Of a stretch of 64,000 nt of DNA, positions 54,163-64,000 are shown one piece after another (within the stretch, counting starts at the first letter, position 1; each line of letters begins with the position of its first letter). The translations under genes were made by a program, and so were the position numbers. A model generated the notes under the pieces. That model saw nothing but the letters and a program-made list of their open reading frames with translations, searched no databases and had not been told where the DNA came from. The DNA lies in the NCBI GenBank assembly GCA_949316235.1, contig OX438747.1, forward strand, positions 31,964,601 to 32,028,600, in the 5' to 3' direction. This DNA comes from Oegoconia quadripuncta. Lineage: Eukaryota; Arthropoda; Insecta; Lepidoptera; Autostichidae.

Positions 54163-56479
54163 ATACTCCCATGTGATGTTGTAAATCATGCGAAGGCAGA
54201 GGCTTACGTCCAACAGTAGCTTGTGATTTGCTATAAACTAAGGCAGCCCACACATGGTACCTATACCAGGGCCGGTTATTCCACCTATTGCTACTAAAGT
54301 ATTTCCCCCGGGGTAAATAGATTTCCATTCATTTCTACTATTCTAATACAACATGCTTTATAATGTCAATGTAGTAATAATCGTAAAGTCACAAACAAAA
54401 GTCTTTATAAATGTTTATTTTTAAAAAACTAAAAATGAATTCCTTTCATAGCTTAAAAACTACAAGAGAATCCGAGTAGTTACTAATAATATTGTAGTAG
54501 GTATTAATGAAATTATAAACTTATTCATTATTAATTCTGCTCACACACATCGGTATGAGCACATGTAATTCGTGAGCCTATGTTTTCTTTGCATCGTCAT
54601 CTGGATATGTGTTATTTACAATATCTTGAACAGCGTCATTGAAGCTGTTGCTCGGGTCAGTCGGCAAGCTATGGTTTTAGCATTAAACGTTTCGTAATTT
54701 GACCGGTCGAGGTGCCGTGCATGTTTTAAATGGGCACTGAGATTAGAGAGCATTGCAAATCGGGTGGTGCGTGATCTACAGCTCCATTTCGCCCTCGCCA
54801 CGCATCTCGTTCCGTTCCCTTGCATACCTAAGCGTTCTGCGATGCCTAACCCCCAAACTGAACATGTCAGTTTGTAGCAAACTCCACAAAATAAATGAAT
54901 CGTTTTGATTTTGTTAGATAGTATAGTATCATTCCTCTTTTGTGTCTTAGCTTAGCTATCATACAAAATCAAACGCGGCGCAACGGAGCTTCATAGACAT
55001 ATGGACAAAGTCCTTTATCATATCATGTTTCGATCTGTTACTTCTCTTCTCCCACATTTTTAGTTTTATAATTTGTCAAGCTTCATTTTTGGCTAGATCG
55101 ATTGTAATTAGTTTCTTTATTGTAATGAACATGTAACGCTGTAAAGTTAGCTAAATAAAATAAAATAAAAAATCTATCAAATTATATACACCGGTCAAGT
55201 TGTAAGGAAAATATAACAAAACCAAGACCTTCCAAACAATATCATAAAAATTCAGTCCGCTACCTTAATTAGATAAAGATTAATTGTGTTGTTGAACAAC
55301 ATTTTGAATAGCTTTGGCGGTGTGCTCATAAGCTTCTCTGTTGATATTCTGGTATATTCAATGAATTTTTTCAAGCGCATAATTGTCAAATTTTGTTAAT
55401 TAATACGAGTGTCCTTCAGTTTATTTTATTTTATTTTATTTTATTTAATTCAGGACAACTAACAGCTACACAATACAATTATGTTTTATAATCTTATTTG
55501 TAAACAATGGAGGTCATTGTGTAAACAACTCCGTTATCCATGACAATTTTATATAAATATATAAATGCGCAACGTGTTTGCACTTTAAAAAACCGTGCAA
55601 TCATAAAACAGGTGATGCTGAATGCCCTGCCAAAAAAATGGCCGAAAAAAGATATATCAACACAATAGATTATGAAGGCGCCTAAGCGCGCCGGTCAGTT
55701 ATCACGTATTTTTAGTCTTTATTTATTTATTTTCTTTTACTTATTCTACTTTTTTAATCATTATCATTATGGTTAATAATTTAATTCGTGACTTAAGACA
55801 ATTTCTCTGCATCCGAGTCAAAACTGAGCGAGTTGTAAAACTGCAAACAATATCTTTCCTGCTTTAATAATACACTAACATTAATAAACAAAATATACGA
55901 ATCATTTTAAAGAATTTTGTCAATTCTGCAACTCTCCAACAAAGACTAGACGTAAACTGTGAAATTGTTGTTCTAACCGAGTATTGGCTGACTCAGCGTT
56001 CTAACTAGACTAGGCGTGACTAAGACTAAGTAGCATTTAAGCATAGATTTACTCTGTATACCTACTTTATTTATAGACATCTAGTTTGTACCTACAGATG
56101 GTTATATTATTTTAATTTATAGAAGCCCTAGCTTCGCCTGAAACACAGGATTTTCCTAGTTCAGGCACTAGTGTTACAGTTGCAATTAAGTATTATTATT
56201 TAGATTCTATGTTTCAATGTACCATTTGAATTAATAAATATATTTGATTTGATTTGATTTGATATATAACAGACAGAAAAGCAATCCGAACCAGTTAATT
56301 TAAAACTTAATTATCACCAATTAGATACAATTATTGCTAGTTTTGAACTGGTTCTAGAGTTTTCTCACAGAACACAAGCTTAATATTTGCCCGCTAATGA
56401 AATCACACCTGAGCGAAGGCCCATTTGTGAGTACAAATACATACAAAATACTATATGACAAGGTGTAACCAGTTGTACC
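54163..56479. other. Long intergenic stretch, no gene seen
   Basis: Holds LINE tails only: (aaata)n near 55155, (tttta)n near 55425, and a LINE relic at about 55920-56262 that ends in ttgatttgatttgattt. The 54616-54825 minus-strand frame has no recognisable feature. Confidence 0.5.
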
Positions 56480-56800
56480 TAAGGTCCGTATTAATAAACC
56501 ATTCTCAAGATTGAGAACAGTCTTGTGACCGGTCTCAAGTAAACGTGTTGATTAATAAACCGAACTTGAGACCTGAAAAGCACGTGCATACTCAAGCAGT
56601 ACTCACTTTAGAGGTGCGCGTATTAATAAACGAAACTCAAGACTATCATTCATTCACCACTGAGGCGAATACTTGAGAAGTGATCTCAGCTGAGCAGACC
56701 TCAAGATCGGTTTATAAATTAGCACGGAGCTTGATATAGCATCAACTGCTTAAGATGCATCTCGGTTGATACAGACTCAAGACATCTATTGAGATTGATT
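56480..56800. repeat. Interspersed repeat rich in CTCAAG/CTTGAG
   Basis: 'gtccgtattaataaaccatt' recurs as variants at about 56548 and 56626 with inverted ctcaag/cttgag words between. A single unit of the same repeat is at 34826-34870. Confidence 0.5.
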
Positions 56801-56999
56801 TATATGTTTTAAAATCCTGTGAAATAACGCTACCCATCGTCACAACCGATTATGTATTTCTGTAAAATGCTACCAAACGTTTTATCTATCACATCATCAT
56901 CATCCACTGCTGAACATAGGCCTCCTAGATAGACATCCAGAGCGACAGGTTGGAAGAGGCAGGCAGGCGGCTTCCATTATGCCGTTTTTCCACCTTGCG

Positions 57000-57540
57000 G
57001 ATGGAAATCCTACCCTATGCTTGCCGGTGCATGGTCTACATTCCAGAATAGGGTATAGTAAAACTAATGCTAAACTATAGGACGTAAATGTCACACAAAT
57101 CTCCTAAAACCTGAACAACTAGACTGAGAAGGTCACACGAGGCCAGAACCAATCTGATTGAGAGATCATTGACATACTTCTGTACGTTCGATGACCACGG
57201 GCCCATAGTCTCCACAACCTCATGACTACCAAGTAACGATGCTGCGACGTTTGAGTGGCTGGGCTTCCTCAGCCGCAGCCCTGACTCTCGTGGTAGTTTG
57301 GGGGATGTAAGGTGTTAAAGTGTCGAAGCATGTGGCATCCCAAATCAACGTCCGTTCTAATGAGTATGGCACCAAAGTTGCCCCGTCCGGCCTCTTTCTG
57401 TCGGCTCTGCATAAACCGCATAGCTTGAAAGACACGGGAGCACCCGCCGTAGCAAGGGCGCGATTTATTACATCATTCATTGTGCCTAAGTGGTAAGAAC
57501 AGCCAGCGCTTTTGCTACACGAAAGGCCGTGCAAAGTCTT
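57000..57540 (-). pseudogene. Retrotransposon pol C-terminus fragment with zinc knuckle
   Basis: Minus frame 57226-57534 reads LSCSKSAGCSYHLGTMNDVI, CGLCRADRKRPDGATLVPYS and LIWDATCFDTLTPY, the part just upstream of the family seen at 51900. The downstream tail continues to about 57000 with frame breaks. Confidence 0.6.
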
Positions 57541-57944
57541 TGTAATGTTTGTTAATGAAAGTCTTGATAGATGCTTGTTATAGATTTATTAGGATAGCTA
57601 AGGTAACTCTATTTAGTAACATACAAGATTGTGTCGACGCCATGTCAGATTAGTTGCTAACCATATTGTCTATGGTTGGCTGCTAACCATAGACAACCTT
57701 ACTTTTTTAATACAACAGTCTCATTTTTGATTTGATAATTTAATGGCATTTGGTTTCAATTTCGCGAGAATTTAACTACATGCATTTTTTGACATTTTTA
57801 AGGTCATTCCATTATATCGTACAAGGGAATCTATGTCATTTTGCAGTAGTTGGACGTCGTGATAAAATCCTGTGATATTGGATACTTTTTGGTCATCAAC
57901 GTACTAGTATGCATGCAAGTCAGTGAAACAACTTAGGAGGTATT

Positions 57945-58295
57945 AGTAACATTTTCAATAAGGTTCCAGTTGATATACAAAATCTTCCTCTCAATAAATT
58001 TAAAGATACTATCAAACGGAAACTTATTATCAAAGGATATTATAAAATATCAGACTATTTAGATGATAATCATCCCTGGACATAATCAGATCGTTCGCAT
58101 GCCAGGCTATTTCATAATTAATAATGAAATATAAAAACCATGCATAATGTAAAATCAAAGCCTGATTTTAAAAGAGCAACCCTGCGAGTTTCTTGCTTGT
58201 TCTTCTCTGGGGAAAATTGCATTTTGAACAAGCAGTAAATTGTAAGTGTACTCTGTGCACCTACAAAATAAAGCATTTTTGACTTTGACTTTGAC
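57945..58295 (+). mobile_element. LINE 3' end
   Basis: Matches 53190-53590 (ggttccagttgatatacaaa .. acctacaaaataaagcattt) and ends in gactttgactttgact units. Confidence 0.7.
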
Positions 58296-59435
58296 TAGTA
58301 TCGAAAGGCTGTCTTTCGTCAGCCCTGTTATGTTTGGAGCTAACATAAAAATATGTATATGTGCATACTTTGGTCTTCATAAATCAAGCCTAGTTAGTGT
58401 GGAAAAAGATGACACTGTATATATCATCGTCATTAATAGCATCAACTGTAGTTATGTCCAAATACATTTATTTATTACTTATATTATGTATAAGCAGCAT
58501 TTCGAAAATTTTACATCCTCGGCTGCTACGAGTCAGCAGTGCTTTAGCCGTTTTGGTATTTCGTCGCGGCAATCGACTGCTGCCTGCTCCCTATCACCAC
58601 CCTATCCCTATCACACTACACTATACACTATCCCTGGTGTTCACCGAAACACTAGGGATGCCTTGAGTCGGTTCCGTGACAGGTAATCTTTCAATAATTC
58701 ATTTGTTAAATGATTCGGATCTCAAACAATTAAAAATCCCAAAGATTAAGCGAATGCAAGTTTGTTTTCTACTATCGATGAATCGAACTTTTGTTTGGTG
58801 CCCCTTATATGGGACACTGAAATATGAATATTATGTTAATGAGTTTCGGTATGTGTCTAGAGGTGTTTCTGGATTCTGTTAAGAATGCGGTCGTTCATTC
58901 ATCACTTACACAAGGTTGATTGTGGGTAGTCAATAACTATGGCCTCTCTCCCTGCAAAAGGAGTCCTTTAGCAAGAATCTACTAACATCTAGTAGTATGT
59001 AGTATCATAAATCAAAAAACCTTACACAGAACGTTATTAAGTATTACGTGCCGTTTGTTTTACGTTTGATTTTATGCAAACTCTTGTCGGATCGCATCGA
59101 CATAGTGTGATAAAAAGTTATAGCTAGGGATATGTTTTTAGCTGGATAAAATTACTGCTTGTACATGGTTGAGGCCCAGAAAAGAATGAGCAAACAATTC
59201 AAATTGAAAATGTTATGCAATAAAGAGTATTACATTGATTAATAAATAGCATATTCGAGATTAGCCCAAAGCTTTTGGCACAGTCTCGATACTATGTCTA
59301 ATATTCAAGTTTTGGTCATGACAAAATACACCATGGTGTACCAGAGATTTACAGTTTGCTCTGCTTTGCAACTATTTATCTAACAAATCTCAGAGTATCA
59401 CAATTGACAACTAAACAAGCTCTACTGTCATATCT
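58296..59435. other. Intergenic, no gene seen
   Basis: Overlapping open frames at 58246-58686 and 58397-58666 show no domain, start context or splice support. Confidence 0.45.
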
Positions 59436-59720
59436 TAGGGAGTCCCACAGGGAACCATTATAGGTCCCACTTTATTCTTTGTGTTAAACAATATGTGTCA
59501 AGACAATGTTGAACATGGAAAGTAAATTTATTTTGCTGATGATGATGATTACACTCTACTTCTGGTCTGTGATTCCTCAAGGTCTAACTGGGTTCTACTA
59601 TTACGCTCAGATGGATTTTGACAAGAGCCTATATCATTTGAAATGGGAATGCAAGAAACACTTGCATCAGAAAATCTTAATTGTTTTCCAATGACCGGAA
59701 GGCTAGCTTCCTTCTTGGGA
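59436..59720 (+). pseudogene. LINE reverse transcriptase fragment
   Basis: Broken frames give GVPQGTIIGPTLFFVLNNM and then a FADD-like acidic motif (ttttgctgatgatgatgatt), the B and C regions of a LINE reverse transcriptase. Truncated at both ends. Confidence 0.6.
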
Positions 59721-59756
59721 TGATTTATAAATAAAACAATTATTTCATAGTTCTAC

Positions 59757-59762
59757 TTTATT
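59757..59762 (-). terminator. Poly(A) signal of the Gly/Ala-rich gene
   Basis: Minus-strand AATAAA about 90 bases past the proposed stop at 59853. Confidence 0.55.
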
Positions 59763-59852
59763 GCATGGGTAAAAGAAACTTGCATGCTTCGCAGGATACG
59801 ATGTTCACTAATACTGCGGTGTTGAGCTGATCGGCAAGTCACCTTATTAGGT

Positions 59853-62800
59853 TTATATCGCGATCGCTGTGGAAAAAAAAAAAACAATGTATGATGTTAT
59901 AACATAGGAGACACATTGCTGTAAGAATGTATTACCCATTACATGAATGTGTTTAAGAGGGTGTATCTCTTACAAATTTTCAAGTTCAAATTTTTCGAAA
60001 TGATTAGACCGATTCTAATGAAACTTTTTACGTATAAGCAGAATACATAGATCTTAAAACTTAGTAGATTTTTTTAGATCAATTTACGTGCTTTATGCGT
60101 TATGAAGTTTCATTAGTTTATTCATGCAAGTTTGTATGACATACCTTGCGAGTTAAACTTTCAATTACAAGGTAACACAATACAGATTTACAAAAATAAA
60201 TACACAATTCAGAAGTAAAAAATTGTTTCGTATCTTGCTGAACCGAAAGACTATACCCTCATACCCTCTTCGAACTGACTCTGTGCGAAATAGAGGCCAG
60301 CCTTAACGGCCAACGCGACTTCCTGCCTTTAACTAAATGTACTGATATCTCAAAAAAGCCAACAAGTATCTAGCCACACGGCCCAAGGGTTTCCTTCTGT
60401 GCTTCGGAGAGTACGTTAAATAGACAGCCCCGTCTGATTTTAATTGAAGTTAAGTTAAGCCAAATCGATTTCCGGTACATGTCTACATTTCAAAATTCAA
60501 CGAATGCAGTTTTTTTTACACGACTGCCCCAGGAAGGAGGGTAAAGTTTTTCGGATGTGTGAAGCAAATAAAAAATAGATACTTAACTCAAGTGGCCAGT
60601 ACTTGACAATTGATAGCAAACTGCATGGAGAAGTAGTTTGTTCGTGAACAGAACTACTAGGAATTCAATTCCCATTTGTTCTGTGAATAGAACTAATGGT
60701 AAAAAAAATCCCAGTAGTTCTGCCGACAGAACTATTCAACAGGACAGGTGGGAGTAGAGGAACCTAACCTACAGGGATAGTTTGAAAGCACTGACAGGTG
60801 GCCATAGAGTGACCACCAATCCGCACTGACCGTACCCCAGCAGTGAACCTTTGGCTGAGCATGTGAAGTAAAATATTGTCTAAATATGACTGTAAAAATA
60901 TATGCGTACAAATTCCTTTAGCGAATCCGCCAGCGGCTCCGATACCTGAAACAAGAAAGGAATATCATTAAAAAAATGTTTTTTGTATATTTACGACCTC
61001 TACCCAAATGGGGTGGTCAGAGATATCCCAAATAATAGTGTTTGGGTGTTCCAAAGAAAGAATGAAAGAAAGAAATTATTTATTTGCCAGAATACAGTTT
61101 ACAAGATCTGATAAGAAATTTAGGAATCATGTCTTCAATCTGCATGCAGATGTGCAAAATATGATTTGTGACACTTTACATAGCATTCTGATAATTTAAA
61201 TATTCCTTAACATCATAGAAACACTTTGCCTGAAGCCATTGTATCAATCGAATTTTAAACATTTCGTCATTAACTAATTTTATTTCGTCAGGCTGATTGT
61301 TATACAATATTATAAACATTGAACATTAAAAGTTTAATGATTGAAACAAAATTCACAGTTCACCTTGTGAAATATACAGAAATGCACACGTGACAGGGGG
61401 TGAGTCCATCGCCGTTGAAACGTGCAAATCTGTAGATGTTTTTTGATGAATACGCCTTTTACGACACCCACGGGAAGATACGTGTTCGTTCTATTCTTTT
61501 GAATGCCGAAACTACACAGCTATACAGTACAAGATTTACTTCACACGGTCTTAATTAATATAGACAACTATAATATCGCGCGATGTAAAATCGATCGACG
61601 CCCTCTAGCAGTAGGCGAGGTGAAACTTTGGCCGCGTTACAATATGAAATACACAATATAAATATACGTCAGAAGAGAAAAAAAAATGATTACTCACCAG
61701 CTCCTGCGCCAGCGAAGGCAGCTGCGCCAGCGGCGGCTCCTGCGCCACCTGAAATTAATTATAATGTTTACCAAAATACTTCAGAACATCGAAAGCTAAA
61801 TAATTGAGTTTGCATCACAATAATAAATTTCAGTAATGCGTGTACTGTACAAGTACAAGTTGACCATAAGTATACGTTAATCAAAATAGTACCTGCTTAG
61901 TTTAATGATTACAACCGAATTGAAGGCGTTGAATTGTTCATTAAACAAATAACGAAATAACATTTAGCAATTTTGATGCAGTTAATTTGGTGAACACTGA
62001 TTATTCGTGTTAATCTTTTCATGTAACATTTTGATTTCGATATATATTTGGTAAATATTTTGATAAATAAGAAACAGTAGGCGATCACATTGTGTATCAA
62101 AACAACGATTGTCAAATATTTCTTTAATATTTCATTATATTATAATACTATAAATAATAATAAATAATAATAAATAAATCTTTATTTGTTCTCTCACACA
62201 AATACTATAATAATACAATAGACTGATATGAGGTATATACTAGGGAAGGCTTATATCCCTGCAGTGGTATATTTACAGGCTGATGATAATGATGAAATAC
62301 TACAGATAAAAAAAATTATAATATTTGAATTAAAAGAACAGTTATATTAGTTGTATTATGGTTGTATTAGACAGATAAGCAAAATTCTCACTGTACAGAA
62401 CACACAATTAAAATGGAAAAACAAACAATTGGGTGTTAGTAGGTCAGTTCGAAGTTAAATCCATCCAACTAGGATTAAGGGACTAGTCATTTTGTGTAAC
62501 GCTGCCAGACCACGTCCGAAAATCGGTGTCCGATTTTTTGTTAGCAAAAAATTAAATCTCAGTCTTTCTTGAATCCGACCGTTATTAGCAGCATCTACTG
62601 GGATTGCGTGCTTCACATCGACCACATCTTCACTTCCCATCAAGTGAGATTGTGGTTAAATGCGCATCCCTTTAATCATAATAAAAAACCTTACAGACTA
62701 TGTAACATTGTAACATACAAGTCCTACAAAAAGTCGGGCGAATAACCGGTGTCAAAGACATCTTAAAATAAATCAGCCCGATTGTCGAACTTCTAAAAAG

Positions 62801-63235
62801 TCCGACATGGGCGGGCAATCTAAAATATATCACAGCTGAGGCCAAACGAGCGACACCGAAGAGTCCTCATGTCATAGATTAAAAAGTAATGCTGTAAATG
62901 CTCATCTAGTTGAACCCTATTTATACTTTTACAACGGACACTGGGGTCACATATTATATACATCCATAATTGGGCCTGCATAAGAGCAGGGCTGTGCCCC
63001 AGCCCAGGAGATGTAAGCCTTTTGATTTAACATGATATATTATTACATACGCATGAAAAAAATAAACTCGATTACTTACCAATTCCTGCAAAGAAAGCCC
63101 GTTAATTGAATATACACATACGACAGAAAGCAAAATTGTGTGTACTCAGTTACTTACCAACTCCCGAGACTGCGCCCGCGGCAGCAGCAGCAGAACCAGC
63201 AGTAGCGGCGGCTCCAGCTCCAGATCTTGAGCCAC
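59853..63235 (-). CDS. Gly/Ala-rich protein, 3' exons only, with a 6-nt micro-exon
   Basis: Minus-strand exons in order: 63158-63235 (78 nt), 63080-63085 (6 nt), 61698-61748 (51 nt), 60910-60945 (36 nt) and a last exon from 59866 to the TAA at 59853. All internal exons are multiples of three with the same phase (each splits a codon after one base), and all have good acceptors (tag, cag). The first three have gtaagt or gtgagt donors. Joined, they encode GSRSGAGAATAGSAAAAGAV, then GAGAAAGAAAFAGAGA and GAAGGFAKGI. Such composition suggests a silk-like, eggshell or structural secreted protein (inference). The 5' exons with a signal peptide must lie beyond 64000. The 60910 donor (gtacgc) is weak. 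Confidence 0.55.
59990..60909. other. Intron/intergenic, no separate gene
   Basis: Falls in the proposed last intron of the Gly/Ala-rich gene. Contains degenerate LINE text but no intact frame. Confidence 0.45.
61048..61325 (-). mobile_element. LINE 3' tail with (gaaa)n
   Basis: Second copy of the sequence at 47100-47395, with only a few base differences; intron of the Gly/Ala-rich gene. Confidence 0.7.
61750..63079. other. Intron with LINE debris
   Basis: (aataa)n near 62155-62180, and a LINE terminus in broken form near 62600-62690 (cccatcaagtgagattgtgg), like the tail at 33900-33940. No gene. Confidence 0.45.
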
Positions 63236-63614
63236 CTAAAATAGATTATAATAATTTAATTAAAATTATATATAAATGAACGGTATAAAACTTGTTCGAG
63301 ATCTGAGCTGTGCAGGACAATTAGACTGGCAGCATTACCCAGTTGAATGCCAAGATTACTTCGCTGCCCGAGGTTCGAGGTCACATCCATAATAAGGTCC
63401 ATCTTTGTTAGTATAGTCACCTATAACTATGTTAGTAAACAGTGGTAAACATTGAAAATTTAAAATAACAATTATAAATTCAAATGTCTATTGAAAAATT
63501 AAAACTAAAAAATATCTAAATTATATTAATTTGAAATTGTTAATTTAAGCGCAACGAAAGATCCTTAAAAAATCTTTATGCTTTCGGAACCCACGCAAAG
63601 GGCACAAATATGTG

Positions 63615-63765
63615 ACCTGTACCTTCTGCTGTTGAGCAAAGTAGACGCCAGCCTTCAGGTCTCCGAAGGCGTGGATCAGTGTAATAGCTAATTCTTTTAC
63701 ATTTTTTTTGTGTCGAACTTCCAAGGGCCCAATGTCTCCACGGCAAGCGTCGCAAACGTTTTTTT
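63615..63765 (-). pseudogene. Retrotransposon pol C-terminus fragment
   Basis: Reverse copy of the 48837 family (tgagcaaagtagacgccagc, gaaggcgtggatcagtgtaa). Short and frame-broken. Confidence 0.5.
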
Positions 63766-63839
63766 ACCTAATTTATTGTTCAATGTTTTGCTCATAGTTT
63801 TTCCTTTTTCTTGCAGCTTATTATCTACTTGAATTATTT

Positions 63840-64000
63840 GGTGAAATAATAGATTAGAAACTCTGACCACTATACCAAAAGGTCGCGGGTTCGAATCCCG
63901 CTAAGGGCATATGTTTGTATGATGAACATGTGAATTATGGATGTTTTTAATTTATATATGTATTAAAATGTAAAATTATTTATGTAGCTTATCATCCATC
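63840..64000 (+). mobile_element. tRNA-derived SINE, cut by window end
   Basis: ggtcgcgggttcgaatcccg then 'catatgtttgtatgatgaac' and 'tgtagcttatcatccatc', matching 32305-32560. Confidence 0.7.

Noticed and set aside
54616..54825. 69-aa minus-strand frame
   Set aside because: No recognisable domain, start context or repeats; probably chance.
58246..58686. 146-aa plus-strand frame
   Set aside because: Its start lies in a LINE tail and the rest has no feature; the overlapping frame is equally long-lived.

Overview
The window looks like nuclear DNA of a moth or butterfly (inference). It carries repeats I recognise as typical of Lepidoptera: tRNA-derived SINEs, R1-like and other LINE 3' ends, and a repeat with conserved 'gggttccgtaccc' and 'ttggccggtttt' ends. 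It also has spliced genes with GTAAGT donors. Most of it is repeat-rich and no ordinary housekeeping gene is visible.

The centrepiece is a complete 17,216-bp Polinton (Maverick/adintovirus-like) element at 10791-28006. It has about 240-bp terminal inverted repeats (TIRs) and an exact 6-bp target duplication, TAGGAT (10785-10790 and 28007-28012). Plus strand: a small spliced GC-rich gene (14001-14934), protein-primed DNA polymerase B (15124-18645) and a second spliced gene (19373-19933). Minus strand, in order of transcription: packaging ATPase, a conserved Polinton protein, a fibre-like protein, integrase, a PLA2-domain virion protein, a maturation protease, a penton-like minor capsid protein, a 56-aa basic protein, the double-jelly-roll major capsid protein and a small Cys/His protein. 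All core genes are open. The structural genes are coupled unusually. The protease appears reachable only by a -1 frameshift at A AAA AAC placed directly before the PLA2 gene's stop. The next four genes are joined by three identical ATGA stop/start overlaps. Just inside each TIR is a homologous small gene pointing outward, followed by a stem-loop much like a histone mRNA 3' end. The left 2.6 kb of the element is non-coding and holds SINE and other insertions.

The Polinton sits in a degenerate nested tandem array (about 1.1-10.8 kb and 28.0-32.3 kb). A unit of about 113 bp sits inside a unit of about 0.8-1 kb. The array is also broken by LINE pieces, a transposase relic, an 879-bp element with an 8-bp duplication (8159-9037) and a 735-bp hAT-like element with an 8-bp duplication (28767-29501).

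From 33 kb to the end are three host-type genes with TE-filled introns. Two encode secreted Cys-rich repeat proteins with identical 36-nt and 31-nt first exons: plus strand 33620-39219 and minus strand 45363-49410. The third is the 3' part of a Gly/Ala-rich gene with a 6-nt micro-exon (minus strand, 59853-63235), whose 5' end lies beyond the window. Between them are SINEs, LINE 3' ends, fold-back MITEs, a decayed pogo-like transposon and short minisatellites. All assignments come from reading the sequence; no database search was run.
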